Below are positions 27,728-37,299 of a stretch of 45,153 nt of DNA, in pieces. The stretch is from Oscillatoriophycideae cyanobacterium NC_groundwater_1537_Pr4_S-0.65um_50_18 (lineage in GTDB: Bacteria; Cyanobacteriota; Cyanobacteriia; Elainellales; Elainellaceae), in the NCBI GenBank assembly GCA_016208305.1, contig JACQYI010000068.1:1-45153 (forward strand). The letters run 5' to 3'. The first letter of the stretch is position 1; each line of letters begins with the position of its first letter. The notes below the pieces were generated by a model, which searched no databases, had not been told where the DNA came from, and saw only the letters and a program-made list of their open reading frames with translations. The position numbers and the translations under genes were made by a program.

Positions 27728-28882
27728 ATGTCTAAGAATCTCATGATTTCTACAGAAAAAGGGCTGTCCCAATTATCAGCCATTGAGTTTTTATCGACCT
27801 GGACTCAGCAATCTTTAGAAGCAGAGTCTAGGTCTTTCCCAGGGTTGATGTACAGCAATCCAGAGATTTACCAGCTTGAGCAACGGTTGATTTTTGGGAA
27901 ATCTTGGATTTACGTAGGTCACTTGGCTCAGCTTGAAGGAGAGGGTGCTTTTTTTACGGTTGAGGTCGCACAGCAGCCTTTAATTGTCGTTCGCAAATCT
28001 GGGCAATTGAAAGCCTTTTTCAATGTTTGTCCGCATCGTGGAGGGCCACTTGCTTCTGGCTGTGGACACGCTAATTCTCTAACTTGCCAGTATCATGCCT
28101 GGACTTTTAGTTTAGATGGGCAGTTGCGGGCTGCACCTGAGATGGATTCAGCAATGAATTTTAATCGTGCAGATCATGCGCTGACTTCTGTTGCAGTCGA
28201 TACTTGGGGGCCCTTCATATTTGTCAATCTAGATCTACACGCCGCACCGCTATCTGTTTATTTGGGTGATTTACCCACTCGATTTCAGCGATATGGTTTT
28301 TCGGATCTGGTAAGGGCGCACACTCAAGATTATTGGGTTGATGTGAACTGGAAAATTTGTACCGAAATCACAGCAGAGAGCTATCACGAACCGTTTGTGC
28401 ATCAAGAAACATGGGGAAAGCTCTACGAATGCACCACTACAACTGCTGAGACCAATGAATTTTATTACTTTCAACACGCTCCTGCCTCAGTTTCGCTAAA
28501 GGAGTTGAATTCAGATGAGTATATTCAAACGCTGAATGCTCAGGAATTGCAGTGTGCTCAAATGATTTGCCTATTTCCAAATCTAACAGTTGTGATGGAT
28601 CCCACTTACTGTATTACCTTTCTATTCGATCCCCAAGGAGGGCAGCGTACCCGATTGAGAATCGATTGGTTGGTTCCTGTGGGTGTAGCGTCTAATCCTC
28701 AAAAGCTACAGAATTTAATTCAGTTTTTTGACGACTTGATGAAAGAAGACCTGCAAATTATGCCAAAAATTCAAATGGGCGTTGAGTCTCAAGGGTATCG
28801 TCCTGGTCGCCTTTGTCCAAGCCGTGAAATGGGCGTTCACTTGTTTCAATCACTCGTGATGAAATACCTGACAGCCGCTTGA
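27728..28882 (+). CDS. Rieske-type aromatic-ring-hydroxylating oxygenase, alpha subunit
   Basis: Catalytic subunit of a Rieske non-heme iron oxygenase, 384 residues. The [2Fe-2S] ligands are Cys101 and His103 (CPHRGG) and Cys120 and His123 (CQYH). The mononuclear iron site has His220 and His225 (ESYHEPFVH) and probably the Asp in KEDLQIMPKIQ. The family oxidises aromatic or quaternary-ammonium substrates with O2 and an electron-transfer reductase; no ferredoxin reductase gene is adjacent. The start lacks a clear ribosome site; ATG 27743 is an alternative. The substrate is unknown. Confidence 0.88.
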   Translation: MSKNLMISTEKGLSQLSAIEFLSTWTQQSLEAESRSFPGLMYSNPEIYQLEQRLIFGKSWIYVGHLAQLEGEGAFFTVEVAQQPLIVVRKSGQLKAFFNVCPHRGGPLASGCGHANSLTCQYHAWTFSLDGQLRAAPEMDSAMNFNRADHALTSVAVDTWGPFIFVNLDLHAAPLSVYLGDLPTRFQRYGFSDLVRAHTQDYWVDVNWKICTEITAESYHEPFVHQETWGKLYECTTTTAETNEFYYFQHAPASVSLKELNSDEYIQTLNAQELQCAQMICLFPNLTVVMDPTYCITFLFDPQGGQRTRLRIDWLVPVGVASNPQKLQNLIQFFDDLMKEDLQIMPKIQMGVESQGYRPGRLCPSREMGVHLFQSLVMKYLTAA

Positions 28883-28927
28883 GTCTGAAGCTGGAACAGC
28901 ATAACCGCAACTCATCTGGCTTCAGAC
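28883..28927. terminator. hairpin between convergent Rieske and permease-kinase genes
   Basis: GTCTGAAGC and GCTTCAGAC form a perfect 9-bp stem with a 27-base loop directly after the Rieske stop codon and facing the end of the convergent kinase gene. There is no clear T-run. Confidence 0.5.
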
Positions 28928-28985
28928 GAGCATGTCTGATCAAATTCTCAATTTCGCCCATAATTTAGCCTATCATTCATGAGTC

Positions 28986-31883
28986 CTAACACTCACTTCG
29001 CGACTCATTGAAAGAACAGTTCAGTTTTTGAAGCTTAACTGGAATTATACAAACAAATTCAGTTCCCTCTCCGGGCGTTGAGTTACAGCTTAAAGCACCG
29101 TGATGTTGGGAAATGATTTGATAACTAATCGATAGTCCCAACCCAGTTCCTTTACCAATTGGCTTTGTTGTAAAGAACGGATCAAATAACTTTTCAACCG
29201 CTGAAGGGCTTATACCACTCCCATTATCAGCGATCGAAATTCGGGCTTGATCCGATTTATCGAAAGAGGTCGAGATCGTAATTAAGCCCTGAAATCCATC
29301 GTTTTGGGATGCCTTAGCTATTCGATCTTCTATAGCATCGATCGCATTTGCCAGTAGATTCATAAACACCTGATTTAGCTGGCCAGGATAGCATTCGACT
29401 AGTGGCAAATCTCCATAGGATTTGACAACCTGAATATGACAATGATTAGGGTATGGGCGCAGTCGATGTTGCAAAATCAACAGCGTGTTTTCCAACCCCT
29501 CATGAATATTCACCAGCTTACTTTCAGCTTCATCCAATCGGGAAAAATTCCTCAACCCCAGCACAATTTCTTTGATTCTGCGAGTTCCTTCCTGCAAGGA
29601 ATGCATAAGTTTTGGAAAATCGTTAAGCAGAAAATCTAAATCAATATCCTCAATCTGAGCTTCAATTTTATCGCCCGGTTGAGGATATTGCTGTCGATAT
29701 GCGCTCACCAAGCTCAAAAGCCCTTTAACGTAATTAACAATGTAGTCAACATTGCCATGAATGAAATTTACTGGATTATTGATTTCGTGAGCAATGCCGG
29801 CCGTCATTTGACCCAAGCTTGACATCTTTTCAGTTTGGATCAGTTGAGACTGTGCTTGCTGCAATTGCTCTAATGCTTGATGTAACTCTTTGGCCTGCTG
29901 GCGAAACGCAGATTCTGACTGCCGTAGTGTCTGTTCGGTGCGCTTACGTTCCGTAATATTTCGCAGAATTACAATATACTCTTGCCGCTGGTGATTAGAA
30001 CGAATAGAGACTGTTGCTTCAATCGATTGAGTTTGAGCTTTATAACTTGAGCCTACTCTGACATCATGTTCACTTTTAGAAATCCATTGTGATGGGACTT
30101 GGCTCAAGGTCGGAATCAATTCCCAAAGATATCGCCCCAACAAGTGCTGAAGCGGCTCTTGAAATAAGCTTTCAACGGATGTGTTTGTTTGCTGAATGAC
30201 GCCTTCTTGATCAACGACTAAAATAGTGTCAGGAACAGTATCAAAGGCAGCTATGAATAAGCTTTCTGCCCGCTCGCGGGCTTCATCGATCGCTAAAATT
30301 TGAGGTAAGCTAGTCCATCCTGCTATCGTGATGGCAATGAACGCAATCAAAATTAGCAGCACAGCAAATAGATCATTGCGGTAAATCGATAGCGAAACCA
30401 ACCATGATTTCATCGTCCAACCTACAACTGTCGCTCCACAGACAAGCAGCAATAGGATGATGACTTGAATCATGAAAAAGTCGTGATGCTTTGACTGAAT
30501 GACTCGAATGCGCTGTACCGACTTTGGCAGAATGGATAAAAAAGGGAGCCGAATGGAAAAAGTCGGCAGGCTGACAAGAATCCTATCGGCCAGCAGTACT
30601 AATGCAGGTAAGGTTAACCCAATCAAGAGATCTTGCCGTCCCCAGAACCAGCCGCCTATGGCAATAACGAATCCAATAATGCAAGTCCACACCAGCCACC
30701 AAGTTGACCAAAGGACAGCCGGAGTACGCCGCTGTAGCCAAAGCCCAAAGAATAGCCCCAAGAAGCTTGCAAGCCATCCAGTTCCAGCAATGACAACGAT
30801 TCGAGCCAGATCTCCCCAAACCGAAAACCCAAGACTTACAACCAGTCCAGCCCACAGAGCAGGTTTTAAGACACCTTCTCGCGAAATCACAGAAAAGATG
30901 GGTGCAATGAGGCGATCGCAAGAAAGTTGGTAAAGAATTCGGGGCGTGTTTGCAACCGCCGTCGCATTATTGAGTAAACAAGCGCAAGCTAGCATCAAGG
31001 TGACTCCTAACGAAGCGCCCTGACCCCAAAACGGAACAGCAGCTATCCGCACTAGCTCAAAGACGCTAGCATTGGCAGGGGCAGCAGAGGTCAAATTGAC
31101 CAAAACCCAAGAAATACCCAACGTCACAGGCAAGATCAACCAGGCCGCAATCTTCAAAAAATTTAAAGTCTGGCGCGGATTTTGGCTATCTGCTACGAAG
31201 GAGGCTGTTGTTTCACAAGCTGTCGTTACCCATAACGCAAAAAACATCCACTTTGCCCAATCGAACAAGCTAAAAGCTGCGGCAGGTTGATGCGTGAAGA
31301 CAAACAATCCAGGGCTGTCTGGAGAAAAAGCCAACCAGCTCAGCCCTTGAGCGCAAAAAATTAAGGATAGCCCTACGGCCGGAACAACAAAGAAAAGATG
31401 CAAAATGGCCAGTGAACGAGTGCCGCTGAAGGCTAGCAAATAAGGGAGTACCGTTAAAACTAGCTGAAGCCCAAAACGAAACGAATCAAGTTTAAGCGGA
31501 GCAATGCTTGATTGAATCAAATCTGTGAAGACGATCGCATTCAGGGGAATCGTCGAAACCCAAGCAATCCAGTAACCAATAGCAGCATATCGTCCGAGGC
31601 CAGGATAGCTTTTTAACAGGCGCGTCACATAGTTGGGCGTACCGCCAGCAACTCCAACCCAACGCTCACCCAGCCTTTTAACTTGAAAATTGATTGCCAT
31701 TCCTACCAATACAGCAGGAATCAGTACAGTAAAGCTGTTTGCTCCTAGCGCCACCGTTAGCAGGGGTAGCGTAGAGAACCAAGAAATATGCCCACTTAAC
31801 CCGAACCCCCAGGTTTCCACTGCCGTCATCCGGCGAGGTAAAGATTGCTGCGATGGCGCTTTGGGCGATGGTGAAAGACTCAT
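28986..31883 (-). CDS. amino-acid-permease / PAS / histidine kinase fusion
   Basis: A 965-residue protein joining a transporter to a kinase. Residues about 22-525 form 12 or more transmembrane segments with APC-superfamily traits (AVETWGFGLSGHISWF, TACETTASFVADSQNPR as the usual FE-A-NP region). A PAS domain (about 540-650), a short coiled coil, a HisKA-type box with His699 (GIAHEINNPVNFIHGN) and a HATPase domain (NGSGISPSAVEKLFDPFFTTKP, GTGLGLSIS) follow. The idea parallels CbrA, where an SLC5 transporter is fused to a kinase, but here the transporter is APC-type. Inferred role: sensing or taking up an amino acid or amine and signalling its flux. No response-regulator gene lies next to it. 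Confidence 0.85.
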   Translation of the reverse strand: MSLSPSPKAPSQQSLPRRMTAVETWGFGLSGHISWFSTLPLLTVALGANSFTVLIPAVLVGMAINFQVKRLGERWVGVAGGTPNYVTRLLKSYPGLGRYAAIGYWIAWVSTIPLNAIVFTDLIQSSIAPLKLDSFRFGLQLVLTVLPYLLAFSGTRSLAILHLFFVVPAVGLSLIFCAQGLSWLAFSPDSPGLFVFTHQPAAAFSLFDWAKWMFFALWVTTACETTASFVADSQNPRQTLNFLKIAAWLILPVTLGISWVLVNLTSAAPANASVFELVRIAAVPFWGQGASLGVTLMLACACLLNNATAVANTPRILYQLSCDRLIAPIFSVISREGVLKPALWAGLVVSLGFSVWGDLARIVVIAGTGWLASFLGLFFGLWLQRRTPAVLWSTWWLVWTCIIGFVIAIGGWFWGRQDLLIGLTLPALVLLADRILVSLPTFSIRLPFLSILPKSVQRIRVIQSKHHDFFMIQVIILLLLVCGATVVGWTMKSWLVSLSIYRNDLFAVLLILIAFIAITIAGWTSLPQILAIDEARERAESLFIAAFDTVPDTILVVDQEGVIQQTNTSVESLFQEPLQHLLGRYLWELIPTLSQVPSQWISKSEHDVRVGSSYKAQTQSIEATVSIRSNHQRQEYIVILRNITERKRTEQTLRQSESAFRQQAKELHQALEQLQQAQSQLIQTEKMSSLGQMTAGIAHEINNPVNFIHGNVDYIVNYVKGLLSLVSAYRQQYPQPGDKIEAQIEDIDLDFLLNDFPKLMHSLQEGTRRIKEIVLGLRNFSRLDEAESKLVNIHEGLENTLLILQHRLRPYPNHCHIQVVKSYGDLPLVECYPGQLNQVFMNLLANAIDAIEDRIAKASQNDGFQGLITISTSFDKSDQARISIADNGSGISPSAVEKLFDPFFTTKPIGKGTGLGLSISYQIISQHHGALSCNSTPGEGTEFVCIIPVKLQKLNCSFNESRSEC

Positions 31884-32583
31884 TTTTAGAGATACTTAGA
31901 AGATATGTACTTACCGCTTACGTAATGGCACAAGGGAAAATAAACCTTTTCGTTCGGAGGTACTTTTTTTCACTGTGAACTCGGATTTTTCAGGCTTTAT
32001 GGATCTTTTTTTGCGAAGAATTCTTTATTTAAAAAATCCATATGTGGGGCTTAAGAGATAAAACGTACTCCTAAAATACCCAATTACTTCATAATTCTCC
32101 TATTTAATGACGCGAATGATCAGAAGTCAGCTTCAACTACGTGAATGGTAAGTTGTTTGAAACTTTATAATACCCTGTGTTCCTAGTGTGCCCATAACTG
32201 ATATGAGATGCAAGGGTGCATCCAGAAATTGGGGAAGTTTAAGCAAAATTAGCGAGAAGAGAAGAGAACACAAAAAAGGCGTGCCAAGCGGTACGCCTCA
32301 AGTAAAAAAGCAAAAATAGCGTTGCAGAATAGAGACTTAAATTAGGAGAAGTCTCCAGGCAATGTGCTAAATATAACCGACGTTATATCCGTAAAAATGG
32401 AAAGAAAAGAGTAACTAAAATTACATTTGTGTGAGTTGTGACCGCTAATTTATTGACCTGTGTAAACTGTTCAAAGGCTACTTCAGCCAGTTCAAACGAG
32501 AAGGTCTCAAAATGCATGTCGGTGGCAAAGAATTTCAGGCAATCGAGCGGGTTGAGGAAGCGTATCATATTTGACAAACTACT
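31884..32583. other. gene-free region between kinase fusion and CHAT/DUF928 operon
   Basis: About 700 bases. It holds the promoter side of the permease-kinase gene (right of 31883) and the 3' flank of the DUF928 operon, with a strong minus-strand terminator at 32272-32297. A 64-codon frame at 32383-32577 has no good start and no recognisable product, so I do not call it a gene. Confidence 0.55.
32272..32297 (-). terminator. Rho-independent terminator of the CHASE2/DUF928 operon
   Basis: On the minus strand GGCGTACCGCTTGGCACGCC folds into a stem and is followed by TTTTTTG. It lies about 290 bases after the DUF928 stop and is the first clear terminator of that operon. Confidence 0.8.
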
Positions 32584-33387
32584 CTACCTAAGCAAGGGTT
32601 GATCTGCCAGATTTTCTAGCCCAACGGCTTTGAGTAAATCTGTCCAGTCTTGAGCGATCGCCCGATCATCTGGCTGTGCTAGCTTCAGGTCTGCCAAGGT
32701 GGTCAGCGCATCGTACCAAATGCCATTCTCGGCATAAAGTACGGCTTGCTGACGGGGTGTGGATTGAGTGAGGCGATCGCGGAGTCCTGGATCTAGGGGG
32801 GTTCGCTGTATCCATCCTTCTACGTAATCTAGCGTTGCGGCTTGGTTTGGCTCACACACGGCTCTTACCTTAAAAAACCAATGATATGGCTGATTCGGTT
32901 CCAGCCCATTGACCGTTGTGGGAAGTGACACAGCCATAATTCCGGGCGCTGCCGGAACGGAAATTGGCGTGCGGTAGACCGTCTGATCTTGACTGTTTTG
33001 CAAGACAAACTCGATCGCGCTGACTTGTGTAGCAGCGTAAGGCATAGCGAACCAAAAGCGAGGATGATCTGTGCTGGTCAATCCCCAAACCTGCGTGATA
33101 GGTGCTGCGCCTGGAGTAGCGCTCAAAGTTTGCTCCGGCACTAGCGCCATTAGGGGCAGACTTCCGGCCTTACAGCTCCGAGAAGCGCCCTCTCCCCGAC
33201 TTCCGGGTGCGCCGCGATCGGGCGGGGGTGGGGGCGGCGTATAGGAAAAAGAGGCTAAGCGGGTCAGCGGTGCGGCCTGTAGGGTAGATAGGCTCAAGCT
33301 ATTGATCAGACTTAGCGCTAAGGTCAGCGTTAAGGTAGGGATCAAAAGTAAAAAAAGGTTTACAGACAATTTTGTAGAGAGTTTCAT
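32584..33387 (-). CDS. DUF928 family secreted protein
   Basis: A predicted periplasmic or surface protein of 267 residues with a long signal peptide (KLSTKLSVNLFLLLIPTLTL...). A Pro-rich and Gly/Arg-rich spacer follows, then the DUF928 domain (about 95-267: LTSTDHPRFWFAMPY, NQPYHWFFKVRAVC, ENGIWYDALTTLADL). ATG 33387 is preferred: GAGGAG lies upstream and the start overlaps the upstream stop in an ATGA arrangement, so it is translationally coupled to the CHAT-CHASE2 protein. The biochemical function of DUF928 is not known to me; such genes often lie next to CHASE2/CHAT genes in cyanobacteria. Confidence 0.85.
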   Translation of the reverse strand: MKLSTKLSVNLFLLLIPTLTLTLALSLINSLSLSTLQAAPLTRLASFSYTPPPPPPDRGAPGSRGEGASRSCKAGSLPLMALVPEQTLSATPGAAPITQVWGLTSTDHPRFWFAMPYAATQVSAIEFVLQNSQDQTVYRTPISVPAAPGIMAVSLPTTVNGLEPNQPYHWFFKVRAVCEPNQAATLDYVEGWIQRTPLDPGLRDRLTQSTPRQQAVLYAENGIWYDALTTLADLKLAQPDDRAIAQDWTDLLKAVGLENLADQPLLR

Positions 33388-35759
33388 AAGGCACTCCTCG
33401 ATACGCGTTTTAAAGATTGGAATTGTGCCAAAGTCTTGACGTAAACTGTGCCACTGCTGCCCAGTAAAGCAAGGACAGCCGGAACCATCGGTATCCATCC
33501 GCTCCCCTGCACCAGAACAATGAAGCAGATACTATATAAAATGACGATCGCGCCTCCTAAGGCAATACCCCAAGCAGGTAATCGAACAAACTGAGCCAAT
33601 AAGCCTCCTGTCATAGACCAGATCATCACCCAAAGAGATTCCTGCCACAGGAGCCAAGTCCATAACAGCGATCGTTCTCCTAGAGCGGCACTCATTAGTT
33701 GACTGGTCATTTGCGCTTGTAGGATAACACCAGGTATTTTTTGAATCATATTCTGATTCGTTTTGTAAGGTATCAACGAGTAATCCTGAAAGCTTTCAGC
33801 CGTTGTTCCAATAATCACCACACGATTCCGAATGACAGTCGCATCGACTTGATTGGCTAGGATTTGCTTTAACGTCACTTGCGGAAAAGATTCCTTGGGC
33901 GATCGATAAGAGCGGTAGTTCAACAAAATCTGATGACCCCAAGCATCAATGCCTTGATAACCACCTGTGTGTGCTTCTATCGGCTGAAAGTGAGCTTTGC
34001 CAAGTTGCCAAGATCCATCAGGGGAAAATTGCAGCACGGGTTGATCGGCGTTTTGAGTTGCGCTTTGAGCGGCTAGATAGCGTAGTGCAAGCTGCATACT
34101 AAAGGCATAGGCGGCAGTACAGGCAGAAGAGGGGGGCGGCGTTAAGGCTAAGAGCTGCCGTCTCACCACACTGTCTGTATCCAGCACAAGATCGCTGAAT
34201 CCCAGGCGATCGGGCGGAGTTTCTGGAGGAGGAGCAACCCCCATCCGTCCGACTTGAGGATCGCTGACTTTACAGATCGTGACGAGGCGATCGTTGTGCC
34301 GCATCTTTGCTGCCAGCATCGGCAGACTTTTTTCTACTGGGTAATCCCGATAGATATCTAACCCAATTACCTGGGGCTGATAAGAGGCCAGCTTCTCTAG
34401 CAGCTTCGCCAGAGATTGATCAGAAAGAGAGCCACGTCGCGTTTCCTGTGCTTGGGCTTGGACATCCTCTTCGGTAATCGTTACGACGAGTAAGCGCGTA
34501 TCGGGCTTTTCCTCAGGGCGGAGCTGCAAAAATTGGTCAAAGGCTTGGAGTTCCAAAGGCTGCAATAACCCCAAATATCGAATTCCCAGGATCAGCAAAG
34601 CGATCGCTATACTGATCAGCACTGCTGACGTAACTTGAGGACGAACAGCAGAACGCGCATGGCTTATCCTAGCAGTTGTCCTGGCTCCTGGATTGGACGA
34701 GAGCCAAGTCATCGGCGTTTCTGCCAGATTTTGATAGATCACAGGCAGCCAAGTGGCACAAGGAAATTCTCCTTCTAAACCCTGGAGCCGCTCACGGGCC
34801 TCTCGGACGGCCAGATACAGCGGTTCTGATCGGGCAAACGCCTCTAAGAAGTATTTCAAAAATTCTTGGGCAACGCGATCGGGCACAGGCTCTCGCATCA
34901 CAATCATTTGCGGGATCTGCAAGTCGGCAAATTTCCGCGCCAGTCCTAGCCCGTCACAAGAGTTAAAAATGGCCAGTTTCAATCCGCGAGTGACCGCTTT
35001 TCTTAAGGCATACTTGAGTTCATCGATCGTGAGGCTCTCTGTAGGATTAATATAAATCCGACCTGTTTCGCTCGTTCCCAAACTAACGCTATGTCCGGCA
35101 AAAAAGAGAATATCCCAGTTTTGTTCCCAGAGTTGATCTGTGAGATCTCTTCGAGCGGGTTCTACTAGAAAATTTATGGTGGCATCTGGGAGTTTTTCTA
35201 ACAGGGCGCGATCGGTCTGGGTATCAATCCCTGTGCTATCTCCTAGAATTGCCAAAATCTTGACGGATGGCGTGGAAGCAGCAGTATGAACCTGCTCATA
35301 GGTGGCTGTACTAAACGCAAATTCGGCGTTAGGATAGCGCTCGATCAAATCCCAGAGATGCCAGGGAAGTTTCTGGATCTGGAGATCTGAGGTTTGCAAA
35401 ATCACCCGAATGGTTTCAGCAGGCTGGAGCTTTTCTAGCCACTGCTCGCGTATGGGGCGAAAGGACTCTGCCTGTAGCCAATGATTGAGCCGATCGCGCA
35501 ATTCTCCGGCCACTTGGGTGCAAGCCTCAAGGCTGACAGACACTGCTGGTTTAGGTAAGCCAATGGGGCGAGCATGCAAGCCGAGACTGCGATACAGGGC
35601 TTGCCAGCGATCGAATATCAAGGGTAGATCAGGGGCAGGAGGCAGCTCACCGATGACTTCGCTAGAGGGACGGGTGTTTTCTCGCCCGATCTGAAGTGTG
35701 ACGGGGAATCCTTGGGCAAAATTCCCTGCCCCAAACTTCAAGATGACTAACTTACTCAC
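33384..35759 (-). CDS. CHAT-CHASE2 membrane sensor/peptidase
   Basis: A 791-residue protein with a caspase-like CHAT domain at the N-terminus (about 120-350), whose catalytic pair is intact: His223 (LFFAGHS) and Cys268 (IFNSCDG). A transmembrane helix (about 376-398), a periplasmic CHASE2 sensor domain (about 400-690) and three C-terminal helices (about 700-775) follow. In most CHASE2 proteins the effector comes after the helices; here it precedes them, so the peptidase is predicted to be cytosolic. It starts at GTG 35759. CHASE2 senses unknown extracytoplasmic stimuli. It forms an operon with DUF928 and lies near the sigma/DUF1822 operon. Confidence 0.88.
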   Translation of the reverse strand: MSKLVILKFGAGNFAQGFPVTLQIGRENTRPSSEVIGELPPAPDLPLIFDRWQALYRSLGLHARPIGLPKPAVSVSLEACTQVAGELRDRLNHWLQAESFRPIREQWLEKLQPAETIRVILQTSDLQIQKLPWHLWDLIERYPNAEFAFSTATYEQVHTAASTPSVKILAILGDSTGIDTQTDRALLEKLPDATINFLVEPARRDLTDQLWEQNWDILFFAGHSVSLGTSETGRIYINPTESLTIDELKYALRKAVTRGLKLAIFNSCDGLGLARKFADLQIPQMIVMREPVPDRVAQEFLKYFLEAFARSEPLYLAVREARERLQGLEGEFPCATWLPVIYQNLAETPMTWLSSNPGARTTARISHARSAVRPQVTSAVLISIAIALLILGIRYLGLLQPLELQAFDQFLQLRPEEKPDTRLLVVTITEEDVQAQAQETRRGSLSDQSLAKLLEKLASYQPQVIGLDIYRDYPVEKSLPMLAAKMRHNDRLVTICKVSDPQVGRMGVAPPPETPPDRLGFSDLVLDTDSVVRRQLLALTPPPSSACTAAYAFSMQLALRYLAAQSATQNADQPVLQFSPDGSWQLGKAHFQPIEAHTGGYQGIDAWGHQILLNYRSYRSPKESFPQVTLKQILANQVDATVIRNRVVIIGTTAESFQDYSLIPYKTNQNMIQKIPGVILQAQMTSQLMSAALGERSLLWTWLLWQESLWVMIWSMTGGLLAQFVRLPAWGIALGGAIVILYSICFIVLVQGSGWIPMVPAVLALLGSSGTVYVKTLAQFQSLKRVSRSAL

Positions 35760-35849
35760 GGTGAGTTCTCCAACGGTAGAGAAGGCTACTAGAATATCAC
35801 GCCCTTCAGAGTCAGTTGCGTTTCATATTTGCTGTTTATTCTTTTGAAA

Positions 35850-35866
35850 GGCGGGCAATGCCCGCC
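35850..35866 (-). terminator. hairpin after the first RTX gene
   Basis: GGCGGGC-AAT-GCCCGCC, with 7-bp arms, lies 13 bases downstream of the RTX gene stop on the minus strand and is followed by TTTC. It is a probable terminator, though the T-run is short. The same palindrome is a common cyanobacterial interspersed element. Confidence 0.6.
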
Positions 35867-35878
35867 CTGCAAAATGTT

Positions 35879-37252
35879 CTACACAAACACAGCGTTACGA
35901 CTGAGATTGACATGGGTCGAGTCTTGGACGATTCCAATCCGTTCCCAGCTATTGTTAGATTTGAAGAAAATTTCGGTATCTTTGGCATTTGTACCGATAC
36001 CGTTGACGCTGGTAAATTCCACTTTGTATTGGCTGGCATTACCCGCTAACTGGATGCGATCGAACTCAACATCAAAATCTCCCGATCGGGGGTTCCAATC
36101 CTGAATTACCGCATAGCCATCACCCGTTTCGTTATAGAACACCTTACCCGCTTTGCCCAGCACAAAGATGTCAGAACCTGCACCGCCCGTAAGCCAGTCG
36201 TATTGGCTATCGTCAATGGTGACGGAATTGTAGCCGTTGAGGGTGTCGTCGCCTAAGCCACCTGTAAGGGTGTCATTGCCCCAGCCGCCAGTCATCACGT
36301 CACTATCGTTGCCGCCATCAAGCCAGTCATTGCCAGAACTCCCATCAAGCCAGTCATTACCCTCACCCCCATAAAGGACGTCGTTGTCGCCGCCACCATC
36401 TATGGTGTCGCTGCCGTTCATGCCATAAAGGCTATCGTTGCCATAGTTGCCATAGAAAACATCATCACCGTCGCCACCGTCAAAAACATCGCCTTTGCTG
36501 CCACCATAGATTTTGTCGTTGCCATTTTGTCCGTAGATGTAGGCATGACCGTAGTCGCTTTGCAAAACATCATCGCCATTGCCGCCGTAAATGGTATCGC
36601 CAAAAGGAGTGATGCCGCCAAAGATCCTATCGTTGCCCTCCCCCCCATAGAGAACATCGCTACCATCACCCCCCTCGATGCTATCGTTACCCTCGTCGCC
36701 GTAGACGGTGTCGTTACTGCTGCCACCGTTGAGAGTGTCATTGCCCGTTGCACCATAGAGCGTGTCGTTGCCCTGTTCACCTTCTAGGCGATCGTTGCCA
36801 TCACCGCCAAACAGGAGGTCGTAGCCGTCGCCGCTGAAGAGGGCATCGTTACCCGTGTTACCGCTAAGGATGTCGTTACCGTAGCCGCCGTAGATTAAAT
36901 CTTGGTCGTTGCCACCTCGGAGAATATCTTGGCCGTTGCCACCAGAGACAGTATCGTTACCATCGCCGCCTTCTAGCGTGCCGCCATCATAAGTGCTGGC
37001 AACCAGGATATCGTTGCCGCCTTCGCCGTAGAGGTGGTCGTAGCCGTTGGTTCCATACAGCACATCGTTGCCCAACCCACCATAAAGGTAGTCATCGCCA
37101 TTCCCCCCATTTAGGGTGTCGTTGCCGCTGTAGCCCTTCAAGACATCGTTACCTGAGCCAGAGGTTTGACGATCGTTGCCGTTGCCGCCGATGCCATTAA
37201 TATTATCAGTACCGTAATACGTGAAAGAACCCCGCCTTGTCTGCGTTGCCAT
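35879..37252 (-). CDS. RTX calcium-binding repeat protein, copy 1
   Basis: A 457-residue protein with no signal peptide, as expected for type I secretion. After RRGSFTYYGTDNINGIGG it consists of RTX nonapeptide repeats (GGxGNDxLxG) from about 25 to 350, which form calcium-bound beta-rolls. A C-terminal domain of about 105 residues follows ([40 protein letters not shown]), nearly the same in the other two RTX proteins of the window. It probably shares a transcript with the lipoprotein gene 47 bases upstream. No ABC exporter for type I secretion lies in the window. Adhesin, S-layer-like or enzymatic functions are all possible; none is shown. Confidence 0.88.
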   Translation of the reverse strand: MATQTRRGSFTYYGTDNINGIGGNGNDRQTSGSGNDVLKGYSGNDTLNGGNGDDYLYGGLGNDVLYGTNGYDHLYGEGGNDILVASTYDGGTLEGGDGNDTVSGGNGQDILRGGNDQDLIYGGYGNDILSGNTGNDALFSGDGYDLLFGGDGNDRLEGEQGNDTLYGATGNDTLNGGSSNDTVYGDEGNDSIEGGDGSDVLYGGEGNDRIFGGITPFGDTIYGGNGDDVLQSDYGHAYIYGQNGNDKIYGGSKGDVFDGGDGDDVFYGNYGNDSLYGMNGSDTIDGGGDNDVLYGGEGNDWLDGSSGNDWLDGGNDSDVMTGGWGNDTLTGGLGDDTLNGYNSVTIDDSQYDWLTGGAGSDIFVLGKAGKVFYNETGDGYAVIQDWNPRSGDFDVEFDRIQLAGNASQYKVEFTSVNGIGTNAKDTEIFFKSNNSWERIGIVQDSTHVNLSRNAVFV

Positions 37253-37299
37253 GATGTCCGTCCTTAAGTATTGTTTGCTGTCTTTAACTCAGAGCCTTG

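Noticed and set aside
32383..32577. 64-codon minus-strand frame after the DUF928 gene
   Set aside because: It needs a TTG or internal ATG start without a good ribosome site and has no recognisable product. It is probably the 3' untranslated stretch before the terminator at 32272-32297.
36418..36787. 120- and 86-codon frames overlapping RTX copy 1, and similar ones inside copies 2 and 3
   Set aside because: These are off-frame or antisense shadows of repetitive RTX coding DNA, with no independent start signals.
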